Shown: positions 35,388 through 43,705 of the stretch, piece by piece
How the letters are laid out: the number at the start of each line of letters is the position of its first letter
How positions within the stretch are numbered: position 1 is the stretch's first letter
Origin: Aminivibrio pyruvatiphilus
GTDB lineage: Bacteria; Synergistota; Synergistia; Synergistales; Aminobacteriaceae
Length of the DNA stretch: 64,000 nt
Assembly: GCF_004366815.1 (NCBI RefSeq)
Contig: NZ_SORI01000009.1
Span: 1-64,000, forward strand
Reading direction: 5' to 3'
Made by a program: the position numbers and the translations under genes
Notes under the pieces: model-generated
Told to the model about the DNA's origin: nothing
Seen by the model: the letters and a program-made list of their open reading frames with translations, nothing else
The model's database searches: none

Positions 35388-35471
35388 TCTTTGTGGGAGC
35401 ACTGAATCCATAGGGTTCACAAAAACATCTCTTTGTGTGAGCACTGAATCCATAGGGGTCACAAAAACATC
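35388..35471. repeat. Tandem 42-nt direct repeat upstream of tolC
   Basis: Two head-to-tail copies, 35388-35429 and 35430-35471, each including GCACTGAATCCATAGGG and TCACAAAAACATC, with only a few mismatches. It lies upstream of the minus-strand tolC gene and on the plus-strand side facing the RiPP operon. No similar repeat is seen elsewhere in the window. Confidence 0.7.
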
Positions 35472-35856
35472 GAAAGCATCTCCTGAGCCTGCTGCATACG
35501 TTACGATGCCTGAAAAATCATCCACAGGCAAAGTGGCGGTGCAAAAAAGAGATCAAATCGCTGACGGAGACGCCGTATTCTGCTCAAAAAGCGGAGTTTT
35601 TTAAAACGCGGTTCTTCAGCGATTCAGAGACCTAAATCCGCAGGCAGCGGGGAGCGTCACCGGTGCTCGCTTGTGCCGCCGGTGCAGATTGTCGTCCTTG
35701 ACAACTGCACCTGAAACCGACATCCTTGTCGGTTTCTCGGCCCGGGCGCTGTCCCCCAGGGGATGATCTCTTCGCCCCTGGCGGGGCGAATTCACCTTAT
35801 GCCCGGCGACACTCCCTCTGCCAGGAAAACCTGCGGATTTGGGAGAGAGCCGCTGA
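35472..35856. other. Hairpin-rich intergenic stretch, no gene supported
   Basis: Between the 42-nt repeats and the nif11 promoter. Perfect hairpins lie at 35713-35736 (10-bp arms, GAAACCGACA, 4-nt loop) and 35771-35790 (8-bp arms, TTCGCCCC, loop TGGC), without T tracts. An open frame on the minus strand (35616-35882) has no ribosome-binding site and biased basic content. This may be a dispersed repeat element or the remains of an inserted element; only a genome search can tell. Confidence 0.4.
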
Positions 35857-35885
35857 TTGACAATGTTCCCCAGGCTTGACATACT
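35857..35885 (+). promoter_or_regulatory. Predicted sigma-70 promoter of the RiPP operon
   Basis: Perfect TTGACA (35857-35862), 17-nt spacer, CATACT (35880-35885). It would give a leader of about 290 nt covering the radical-SAM remnant before the nif11 gene. Confidence 0.5.
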
Positions 35886-36072
35886 GTTTCAGTATATTCA
35901 ATCGATTGGGGGGACCATTTGGCAGTAGATGTTTTGCCCTCACAGGACTCGATGGAAGCTGTTTTTCCGGTACGGGAACCCCCCTGTTCCGAGGTCAAAA
36001 ACGGACAGTGTATATGGCCGCAGGGAAAAGAAGCCAGGCGGCAAATGAATGGCTGTTACCTGTTTTTTGTGA

Positions 36073-36150
36073 AAGCCGGACGCTCTTTCATTAATTGATC
36101 GGTTGGTATTGTATCAACCTGATTCCAAGTATTGGCTGACGCATTCCATG
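36073..36150 (+). pseudogene. Remnant of the 3' end of a RiPP radical-SAM gene
   Basis: A 26-codon open stretch ends with the reading DSKYWLTHSM (from 36121). The last gene of the cluster ends with DSRYWLTHFVV. At the DNA level 36121-36150 matches 45383-45412 at 26 of 30 positions. A stop codon bounds the frame upstream (36070-36072) and no start precedes it, so this is a vestigial carboxy-terminal fragment of a paralogue, now part of the nif11 leader. Confidence 0.6.
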
Positions 36151-36184
36151 CTTCAGCCAAAATACCCAGCAAAGGAGAATAGAT

Positions 36185-36457
36185 ATGACGATTGACGGGG
36201 CAAAAGCATTGGCTGCAAAGGTTTTAACCGATGAAGGCCTGGCGAAGCAACTGGGGGAAGCGAAAACCGAAGCGGAATTTAATGCGGTTGTTGCAAAGTT
36301 GGGGTACACCTGCACAGCGGCGGAGTTCGAGGCTGCCTTCAAGGAGGCGCAGGAAAACACACCGCTCAGCGACGAGCAGCTGGATCAGGCTTCCGGGGGC
36401 CTGAGCATCGTCGGCGTGGATTACGCCTTTACTGCGGTACAGACATCCAAATTGTAG
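36185..36457 (+). CDS. Nif11-type RiPP precursor peptide
   Basis: 90 residues: a Nif11-like leader (about 1-72; helical, Ala/Glu/Lys-rich, with AEFNAVVAKLGYTCTAAEFEAAF typical of the family) ends in LDQASGG, a double-glycine cleavage site for a C39 peptidase. The predicted core is the 18 residues LSIVGVDYAFTAVQTSKL. It has no Cys, His, Trp or Pro, so lanthionine or thiazole chemistry is unlikely, and rich aliphatic and aromatic side chains are available for carbon methylation or cross-linking. AAAGGAG lies 9 nt before ATG 36185. A hairpin follows before the enzyme genes. Confidence 0.9.
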   Translation: MTIDGAKALAAKVLTDEGLAKQLGEAKTEAEFNAVVAKLGYTCTAAEFEAAFKEAQENTPLSDEQLDQASGGLSIVGVDYAFTAVQTSKL

Positions 36458-36485
36458 CGAAGGGGTTTTCTCCTTCCAGGTTAAT

Positions 36486-36523
36486 GAAAACGGAGACTGG
36501 ATAACCATCCAGCCTCCGTTTTC
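36486..36523 (+). terminator. Long hairpin after the precursor gene (partial terminator)
   Basis: Arms of 10 and 6 bp (36486-36495, 36497-36502 with 36507-36512, 36514-36523) interrupted by one A/C mismatch, loop AACC. The 3' arm ends GTTTTC, a short T tract. Only 17 nt before the start of the first radical-SAM gene. It could stabilise or partly terminate the message so that more precursor than enzyme is made. Confidence 0.55.
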
Positions 36524-36539
36524 AGGTGGAGGCGAACAC

Positions 36540-38291
36540 GTGGATCTGCTGCTGATTAAAACACACCGCTACGTCAGCGGGTACATTCCCGGAAGCAACC
36601 TGGGAATGAATATATTGATACAGCTGCTGACACGACAAGGGTATACGGCACGGATGTATCAGGGCTATGCAAAAGAAGCCCTGAACTACGTGAGAGCGAT
36701 CATGGACAGCGAGGACCGGCCGAAAGTCATCGGCTTTTACTGTGATTTTGACAATGTTCACTGGGTGAAGATCCTTGCACGGGAAGTGAAAAACGGGTAC
36801 CCCGGTGTAATTCTGCTGGCAGGCGGCCCTCAGGCCGTCGACATGGACGCCTGGTTTTTGAAGGACACGGGCATTGCTGCCGCCTGCATCGGCGAAGGGG
36901 AAGAAACGGTTCCGGAACTCATGGAGTATTTCATTCATAACCGCGGTGCCCTGGAGGCGATTCAGGGAATAGTGTTTCTGGATGCCTCCTCGAACTTTGT
37001 TGCCACATCCCCGAGAACCCCGCCGGAGGCGCTGGATGATATCCCATGGCCTGACATCACCCTGACCAGCGATTATAAACACTACGCCCTTCTCCCCATT
37101 TTAACCGGACGGGGCTGCCCTTTCGGATGTACTTTCTGTTATGAAGGGGCCAATGCCAAACGGGTCCGCCGTCACTCGGTTTCCTCGCTGATGAAGGAAA
37201 TCAGGGCGAATTTTCAACGCAATCCGGACATAAAATATATTAATTTTCTCGATGACACCTTTACGCTGGATTCTCAACGGGTCGACCGGATTTGCGAAGA
37301 GATCAGGGAAATCAGGAAAGAGTATGATTTCGTCTGGTTTGCCAGCGCCCATATTTCTCTTATCGACAGGCACCGGGCCATGGCCCGGAATCTTGCGGAG
37401 TCCGGGCTCAAAAAAATCTTTTTCGGCCTGGAATCCGGCAGTGATGCTGTTTTAAAAAGCTACAACAAGAAAATAACGCGGAAGATGGCAGTGGACGTCA
37501 TTGAACATTGCGTTGAATCGGGGATTCACGCAATTTCCGGCAACATTATCCTGGGGGGACCCCACGAAACCCGGGAAACCGTCCAGGAGTCCGAAGATCT
37601 GATCATGGAACTGCTGTATAAGGCCCCCGGTCAGTTCGAAACCGCCTACTTCTCATTTCTCCCCTTTCCCCAGACCCCGATCACGCTGAATCCCCAAAAA
37701 TTCGGAATGGAAATTTATGAGGACCTCATCGACTGCTGCAATGAAGATATTCCCCTTTCCGGAACCGCTGCACTGGATTTTCTGGAGCTGACACAGATTC
37801 GGCTTGAGGCCAACAGGCGGCTCCAGTATGAAATGCGGAAGATCTATCTCGAAGGAAGAATTCCCGAAGCGGTGATTCTGGATGCGTACCGTTACGGCGG
37901 TCAATACGGAGTGTTCACCCGCTGGAACGATTATGTGTACAAGAATCTGCCCATTGATGACGCCTACTGGAAAATGCGCGTTTTCGGCGGGTATGTGCCC
38001 GGCAGCCAACTGGGATCACGCGGGGAAGACGCCATTCCGCACCGGACCTTCGAGTTGTGGCTCCATACAGACGTCAGCGGAGAAAAACCGCAGATTGCCG
38101 ATATCCCCCTGGAGACAATGGATTTCACCCTTCTCACGTTGTGCAGCGGAAAACTTTCAAAACGGGAAGTGCTTCAGCAGGGAAAAACGGCGCTGGATCC
38201 TTCGGGGTGCCGGCCTGATTTCTACAGACAGGCAGAAGAATCGCTGAATGCCATGGAAAAAAACAAGTGGATACTCTACCAGAAGCCATGA
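36540..38291 (+). CDS. Cobalamin-binding radical-SAM RiPP maturation enzyme, module 1
   Basis: 583 residues, matching the family of ribosomal-peptide-maturation radical-SAM proteins with an amino-terminal B12-like domain. B12-type domain at about 1-150 with CDFDN (68-72), AGGPQ (94-98) and GEGEE (118-122). Radical-SAM domain at about 185-400 with [4Fe-4S] ligands C193-x3-C197-x2-C200 and YEGANAKRVRR following. A carboxy-terminal part (about 470-583) contains FELW and an alpha/beta segment like a small winged helix. Starts with GTG 36540 after GGAGG. The first enzyme gene after the precursor. Confidence 0.88.
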   Translation: MDLLLIKTHRYVSGYIPGSNLGMNILIQLLTRQGYTARMYQGYAKEALNYVRAIMDSEDRPKVIGFYCDFDNVHWVKILAREVKNGYPGVILLAGGPQAVDMDAWFLKDTGIAAACIGEGEETVPELMEYFIHNRGALEAIQGIVFLDASSNFVATSPRTPPEALDDIPWPDITLTSDYKHYALLPILTGRGCPFGCTFCYEGANAKRVRRHSVSSLMKEIRANFQRNPDIKYINFLDDTFTLDSQRVDRICEEIREIRKEYDFVWFASAHISLIDRHRAMARNLAESGLKKIFFGLESGSDAVLKSYNKKITRKMAVDVIEHCVESGIHAISGNIILGGPHETRETVQESEDLIMELLYKAPGQFETAYFSFLPFPQTPITLNPQKFGMEIYEDLIDCCNEDIPLSGTAALDFLELTQIRLEANRRLQYEMRKIYLEGRIPEAVILDAYRYGGQYGVFTRWNDYVYKNLPIDDAYWKMRVFGGYVPGSQLGSRGEDAIPHRTFELWLHTDVSGEKPQIADIPLETMDFTLLTLCSGKLSKREVLQQGKTALDPSGCRPDFYRQAEESLNAMEKNKWILYQKP

Positions 38292-39976
38292 GAGAAAACC
38301 CAATCGTTTTGCTGGTGTACACCCAACGGATGGTCATTGGGCGAACCTTTGAAATGATCGGGAATCTGGGGATATTGACACTGGCGGCCCAGCTCAACGC
38401 CAACGGCTTCGACGCAAAAGCCTGTACCGGCATCACCACCGATGTGGCAAAAACCATCGGACGAAGAAAAGACCAACTGTTTGCAGTCTGTTTTTACTGT
38501 GACTTCGATAATCAGACGGCTGTTGCGGCCATCATCAAGGATCTGAAAAAAGACGCCGGGAATGCTTTTTATGTGGTCCTGGGCGGACCGCAAACCCTGC
38601 ATATGACGGAAAGGGATCTGGAAACCTACGGCGCCGATGCCATCATCAAGGGGGAGGGAGAAGAATCCCTGCTCGCCTGGCTTAAAGCGAGGAGCGGGGG
38701 AGAAGAAATCTCCGTGCCGGGGGAAATCCTTCCCCATGAGAATCCGGAGTACATATACCTGGACGATTTCTCACAGTACCCTCTGCCTCAGGATGAAGCG
38801 GTGCTGGAGTATGCCGAAAGGCCCCTGATGTCCGTGATTACCGCCAGGGGGTGTCCGTACAGATGCGCGTTCTGCTTCGAAGGGGGCAATTCAAAAAATT
38901 TGCGAATGCGCTCCGCGGAGCATGTGCTGTTCGAAATCGAAACACGGCTGCAGAAAAGCCGGAGACCCCGCTACCTTTTTTTTTGCGACGATACTTTTAC
39001 CGCCAATCCCCGGAGGCTGAAAGAGCTGCTTGAAGGATTGAGGCGCCTTCGGAAAAGCCATGATTTTGTCTGGTTCTGCGAAGGGCATCCGGGATTTCTT
39101 TCAAAACGCCCGGAGTTGATCAGGGAAATGATGGAGAGCGGCATGGTCCGGATGCAGATCGGTCTGGAGTCCGGAGCTGATTCCGTCCTTCAGGCCTACG
39201 GGAAACAGGCCGGCCCGGAAGACGTGAGGAACGTGGTGGATATCTGCTGCCGGGAGGGACTGCCCCAGCTCGCCGGAAATTTCATTATCGGCGGAGCCTT
39301 TGAAACCCCGGAAACGCTCGAGGAAACCACCCGCTTCGCCCTTGACCTGCTCGAGGCTGCCCCGGGGATGCTGGATCTATCCACCACCTTTCTGACGCCG
39401 CTGCCGGGTACCCGGATCTGCAATGATCCCGGGCAATTCGGTATTGCCATGGAAGACCGGGACTGCCTCACCTCCCTGGAGGACTTTCCGGTGAACCGCA
39501 CGGGGGAGTTATCCCTGCCGGAAATCTGCAGGGCGCGCTCCGTCTTTCTCACCCGCATTTCGAACGCCATGAAAGAGCAGTACGCGAGCGGGCGGATTCC
39601 GGCGGGGCGGATCCGGCGCGACTTCGAGCTGGCCTTTCGATACGGCATTGCGGCAGGATACCTGAAGTTTCTTTACGGCCGGAACCCGGTCACGGTGAGC
39701 TACTATCGAAACCTCACCGGGTACCGGGGGCTTCTGAAGGAATGGCATGAGCTTGAAGCGTCCGAAAAGGAAAGGTTTGTCATCCAGCGCGTTCCGGATT
39801 TTTCACTGGTGGATTTCACAGCCTTGAGCGATATGGAAACGGATATTCTTCTGGATGCCGGTGTGTATTCGGTGAAGGAGACGGCGGAGAAGCTGGCCGT
39901 TTCGGCGGAGAAACTGGCTGTCTGTCTTGAAGGAATGAGCCGGCGTCACCTGGTGTTATTCTCACCCTGCCCCTGA
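38288..39976 (+). CDS. Cobalamin-binding radical-SAM RiPP maturation enzyme, module 2
   Basis: 562 residues, same architecture: CDFDN (71-75), GGPQ (99-102), KGEGEE near 121-126, then C189-x3-C193-x2-C196 and FEGGNSKNLR. The carboxy-terminal region is divergent; instead of FELW it has a Leu/Ala-rich repeat (KLAVSAEKLAV near 533-543). The ATG at 38288 overlaps the stop of module 1 (ATGA), so the two are translationally coupled; a GTG 21 nt earlier is less likely. Confidence 0.85.
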   Translation: MRENPIVLLVYTQRMVIGRTFEMIGNLGILTLAAQLNANGFDAKACTGITTDVAKTIGRRKDQLFAVCFYCDFDNQTAVAAIIKDLKKDAGNAFYVVLGGPQTLHMTERDLETYGADAIIKGEGEESLLAWLKARSGGEEISVPGEILPHENPEYIYLDDFSQYPLPQDEAVLEYAERPLMSVITARGCPYRCAFCFEGGNSKNLRMRSAEHVLFEIETRLQKSRRPRYLFFCDDTFTANPRRLKELLEGLRRLRKSHDFVWFCEGHPGFLSKRPELIREMMESGMVRMQIGLESGADSVLQAYGKQAGPEDVRNVVDICCREGLPQLAGNFIIGGAFETPETLEETTRFALDLLEAAPGMLDLSTTFLTPLPGTRICNDPGQFGIAMEDRDCLTSLEDFPVNRTGELSLPEICRARSVFLTRISNAMKEQYASGRIPAGRIRRDFELAFRYGIAAGYLKFLYGRNPVTVSYYRNLTGYRGLLKEWHELEASEKERFVIQRVPDFSLVDFTALSDMETDILLDAGVYSVKETAEKLAVSAEKLAVCLEGMSRRHLVLFSPCP

Positions 39977-40101
39977 GGCACCGCAAACAGGGGGTTATTG
40001 CAGACAATATCTGAAGATGCGGGTGATCCTGTTGATCGCCGGGGTGATTTCGTGAAGCCACGGCAGCAGGTATGCATAAAAATAAAACGTGGAGGCGCGG
40101 T

Positions 40102-43100
40102 GTGAAAACGTTCAACCTGAGACTGATGCTGATCCATCGCGGAACGAGAACCCATTCGATCACACAGATCGAGCCTATCGGTCTTATGTCGCTGGCGGAG
40201 ATGATGACCGGCCAGGGGATTGAAACGGCCGTTTTTTCAGGAGAGCTGCTGAAAGGGCTGGAATTCCTGAACGCAGCGGGCTGCAGCCGGGATACGGTAG
40301 TGGGATTATACTGTGATTACGAGAATCAGTCGGCGGTCGAGAGTTTTTCCAGGGTGATCAAGGAGCGCTTCGGTGCCGTCGTTCTCGTCGGCGGCCCTCA
40401 GACCGTGGGGCAGGGAGAAGAATTTCTGCGGGCAAGCCGGGCTGACGGGATCATGCGGGGCGAAGGGGAGTACTCACTGCACGCCGCCCTCCGCGCACTG
40501 GAAGAAGACCGGAGGGACCTGTGGGAGACCATCCCCGGGATGTGTTCGTTCACCAAGGACGGAGCATACTTCGACAACGGGATCTACCCGGTCATCGAGG
40601 ACCTGGACGCCATCCCCGGCATTTCGGGAACCATCAGATCGGCCCAGCACCGGGGCATCAATCATATGGCGGTGATGACAGGGCGTGGCTGTCCTTTCCA
40701 CTGCTCTTTCTGTTATGAGGGGGCCAACAGCAAAAACGTCCGGCAGCGCAGCGTGGCGGGTGTCATGAAGGAGATCCGGTGCCGCCTGCGGGAGAATCCC
40801 AACGTGAAGTATCTCTTTTTTTGCGACGACACCTTCACCCTGAACAGGGAACGGGTGCGCGCCTTTTGCGAAGAGCTGAAAGAGCTGCGGAAGGAGCACG
40901 ATTTCGTCTGGTTCGCCGACGCCCATGTCAACGTCGTCATCAACCACCCCGATATCGTGAAGATGATGGTGGACGCCGGCCTGGTCCGGATGCAGATCGG
41001 CATTGAAAGCTGCAGCCAGCCCATCATCGACATCTACAACAAGAACGTGAAACGGGAAGGCTTTTTTGAAGTCATCGAGATCTGCAAAGCGGCCGGACTT
41101 CCCCAGCTTGTGGGCAACATCATCATCGGCGGCGCCCTGGAAACCCGGGAAACGCTCACATATACGTTCGACACCGTCTATGAAATGATACGCGCAGGCA
41201 GGGGGATGGTGGAAGTGGTCAGCACCTTCTACATGCCCTTCCCGGAAACGGCGATGTCGAGGGACCCCGAAAGATTCGGCGTTATCGTGAAAGACGGGAA
41301 GGCGCTCACCTCGGTGGGAGATTTCCCTGTGATAGAGACGAAGTCCCTGGGCATCGAAGAAATCTGCGCGGCCCGGAACGAATTTTTTGAAGGGACGACC
41401 GGAGTTATGCGGAAAATGTTCCGCGACGGCGAAATCCCCGACGAGACCGTCCTGCAAAGTTACGCGCTGAGTGAACGCTACGGTCTCAGCGGTATGTGGC
41501 AGAGCCTGGCGTACGCCCGATACCCCTATTTCGACGCCCAGTACAAGGCCCGGATTCGGGGAGACAAGCTCACCAGGGACTATGACGACACCGCCGTGTT
41601 CGATACCCACCCGCAGCGGCTCTTTCTGCTTTCGCTGACGCCCGCCCTCTCGGCGGAAATTCCGGCCCTCAATGGATTTGTCTTTTCTCCCTTTGAATTT
41701 GAAGTCCTGACATACACGTCCGGCAAGCTGACCATGCTTGAAATGGCGGAAGCGCTTTACCCCGGATATCAAATGAACTTCGGGAGTTTTGAAGCGTTCT
41801 CTCTGCACCTGCTGGAAACCGTCAAAAAACTGGAAGCGGCGGGAATGTGCGTGCTGTCCGGCCCGTTGAAGCCGAAAGCAGCCGATCGGGAATGGAAAAA
41901 TCAAAAACACTCAGAGGAGCCCCCCGTGAAAAATAAGGTCATACTGTTCAAACTATCGACCATGGGCATGCAGATAGCCGGTTACAGCCGGAGCGGAGCA
42001 TTCCTGGGGATCTACGGGCTGGCAGGCTATCTGGAGGAAAAAGGGTATGATGCCGTGGCCTGCGAATGCCGGCCTGATGAGGTCATGGAGTACCTCCGGC
42101 GCATTCCCTTCGGGGAAATCTGCTGCGTCGGCTTCTCGGCGGACTTCGAGAACAGGCATGCAGTCAAAAAGGCCTGCGCCGCCATTGCGGAGTCCTGCGG
42201 GATTCCGGTGCTGATCGGCGGCCCCGAATCCATCGCCCTGGATGAAGAGTACCTTCGCCGGTCAAAGGCAACCGCCATTGTTCGGGGCGAAGGCGAACTG
42301 GCCATGGCGGCGGTGCTGGATGCCCTGCAGGAGAACAGGAGCCTGGACGGTATTCCCGGGATTTTCTATATCGGCGAAAAAGGGGAGTGCATCGACAGGG
42401 GCGAAGGACCGGCGGTGGAAAACCTGGATGAGCTGCCCTTCCCCGCCTATGACAAAAGCATGACCCCCATAGACTGCTCCAACCTGTACATCATGACCAG
42501 CCGGGGGTGCCCCTTCCACTGCGCTTTCTGTCATGAAGGCGCCCTCAAACGCCCCATGCGGCAGCGAAGCGTAGCGAATGTCATTGCGGAAATGCGCCAT
42601 TTCCTTTTGAAATATCCTGAACTCACGTACTTCAGTTTCTGCGACGATACGCTGGTCACCAATCCCGCGTGGCTGGACGAATTTTGCCGGGAGGTAAAGG
42701 CCCTTCAGGTCCTCAGACCCTTCCGGTTCTACTGCGAGGCCGATGTGGCCTCCCTGAGCAGGCGTCCGGAGGTCATAAAGGATATGGTGGACGCTGGTCT
42801 CAACCGGCTGCAAATCGGCATTGAAACTGTCGACCGGGAGATGCTGAAGATTTACCGCAAAAACATCACGCCGGAAATGGTGGAAATTGTGGTGAAAGCC
42901 GCTTACGATGCCGGAGTGCAGCAGGTTTTCGGGGCCCTTCTGGTGGGCGGCCCCTTTGAAAACCGTGAGCATATCGAGAAGAACAAAGCCTTCGGCGCAA
43001 AGCTGCTGCGGCTCGGACCGGGGATGATGGAAATATCCCCCAGTATCGTGATGCCCTACCCGATGACCGACATCGGACAGCACCCCGAAAAATACGGCCT

Positions 43101-43692
43101 GAAGATCACTGACAGGCAGGGGTTGGCCTGCAACTCCGATTACCCGCTCCTGGAGAGCGAAACCATGAACAGGCGGGAGATCATGGCGGCGTACCAGGAG
43201 TACCTTCAGAGCTTTGTGGACGAAGTGAAGAAAATGCTCGATACAGGCGAACTGGGTCATGAGGACATCCTGGGCTGTTTCCGCTCATCCCTGAATTCCA
43301 GGGGGCCCAAATACTGGAGCAACATCATAGCCCATCATAAACCCGCTCTGACCCCCTATTACACCATGCTGGCCAGGGACGCCGCCAGCCGCATAGTGGA
43401 CGTGAAGCCGGAGGAGCTGCCCGAGTGGCGCCCGCAGCGGCTCCTCGAAATGTGGCGCGATGTGGACTTCTCCAGGGGCTATCCCCTTGTGAGGGGCGAG
43501 GCGCTGTCGCCTTTTGAGTACGAGGTGCTGAAATACTCCACAGGAAAGAGCACCATCGCCGCCATAACCCGGATCCTCCATGACCGGTTCGGAAAACCGT
43601 TCGGGGAAACGGAGGAAGAGCTGATGGCGCGAATCATTGAAACCCTGAAGGCCCTTGATGCAAAATACTGGCTGCTCGTGGTTCCGTACTAG
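40102..43692 (+). CDS. Fusion of two cobalamin-binding radical-SAM RiPP enzymes (modules 3 and 4)
   Basis: A 1,196-codon ORF containing two full copies of the enzyme. The first half has CDYEN near 71-75 and C197-x3-C201-x2-C204; the second half has SADFEN and C803-x3-C807-x2-C810. Each half ends in a region like the carboxy-terminal part of its relatives. An internal GTG at 41926 with AGAGGAG 6 nt upstream begins the second copy in the same frame, where a separate gene would start. I place the main start at GTG 40102 (GGAGG 6 nt upstream); an ATG at 40072 with a poor site is also possible. Either a natural fusion or recent loss of a stop codon. Confidence 0.82.
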   Translation: MKTFNLRLMLIHRGTRTHSITQIEPIGLMSLAEMMTGQGIETAVFSGELLKGLEFLNAAGCSRDTVVGLYCDYENQSAVESFSRVIKERFGAVVLVGGPQTVGQGEEFLRASRADGIMRGEGEYSLHAALRALEEDRRDLWETIPGMCSFTKDGAYFDNGIYPVIEDLDAIPGISGTIRSAQHRGINHMAVMTGRGCPFHCSFCYEGANSKNVRQRSVAGVMKEIRCRLRENPNVKYLFFCDDTFTLNRERVRAFCEELKELRKEHDFVWFADAHVNVVINHPDIVKMMVDAGLVRMQIGIESCSQPIIDIYNKNVKREGFFEVIEICKAAGLPQLVGNIIIGGALETRETLTYTFDTVYEMIRAGRGMVEVVSTFYMPFPETAMSRDPERFGVIVKDGKALTSVGDFPVIETKSLGIEEICAARNEFFEGTTGVMRKMFRDGEIPDETVLQSYALSERYGLSGMWQSLAYARYPYFDAQYKARIRGDKLTRDYDDTAVFDTHPQRLFLLSLTPALSAEIPALNGFVFSPFEFEVLTYTSGKLTMLEMAEALYPGYQMNFGSFEAFSLHLLETVKKLEAAGMCVLSGPLKPKAADREWKNQKHSEEPPVKNKVILFKLSTMGMQIAGYSRSGAFLGIYGLAGYLEEKGYDAVACECRPDEVMEYLRRIPFGEICCVGFSADFENRHAVKKACAAIAESCGIPVLIGGPESIALDEEYLRRSKATAIVRGEGELAMAAVLDALQENRSLDGIPGIFYIGEKGECIDRGEGPAVENLDELPFPAYDKSMTPIDCSNLYIMTSRGCPFHCAFCHEGALKRPMRQRSVANVIAEMRHFLLKYPELTYFSFCDDTLVTNPAWLDEFCREVKALQVLRPFRFYCEADVASLSRRPEVIKDMVDAGLNRLQIGIETVDREMLKIYRKNITPEMVEIVVKAAYDAGVQQVFGALLVGGPFENREHIEKNKAFGAKLLRLGPGMMEISPSIVMPYPMTDIGQHPEKYGLKITDRQGLACNSDYPLLESETMNRREIMAAYQEYLQSFVDEVKKMLDTGELGHEDILGCFRSSLNSRGPKYWSNIIAHHKPALTPYYTMLARDAASRIVDVKPEELPEWRPQRLLEMWRDVDFSRGYPLVRGEALSPFEYEVLKYSTGKSTIAAITRILHDRFGKPFGETEEELMARIIETLKALDAKYWLLVVPY
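41913..41928 (+). promoter_or_regulatory. Internal ribosome-binding site and GTG start within the fused radical-SAM gene
   Basis: AGAGGAG (41913-41919), 6-nt spacer, GTG (41926-41928), in frame with the long ORF. The residues that follow (VKNKVILFKL) align with the amino termini of the stand-alone paralogues. Could allow separate production of a 588-residue second enzyme. Confidence 0.6.
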
Positions 43693-43705
43693 AAAAGGTG
43701 ACGGG

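Noticed and set aside
35616-35882. 88-codon minus-strand open frame in the hairpin-rich stretch
   Set aside because: Overlaps perfect hairpins and a promoter; likely a non-coding repeat read by chance.
40474-41910. 478-codon open frame on the minus strand
   Set aside because: Antisense to the fused radical-SAM gene; no recognisable protein.
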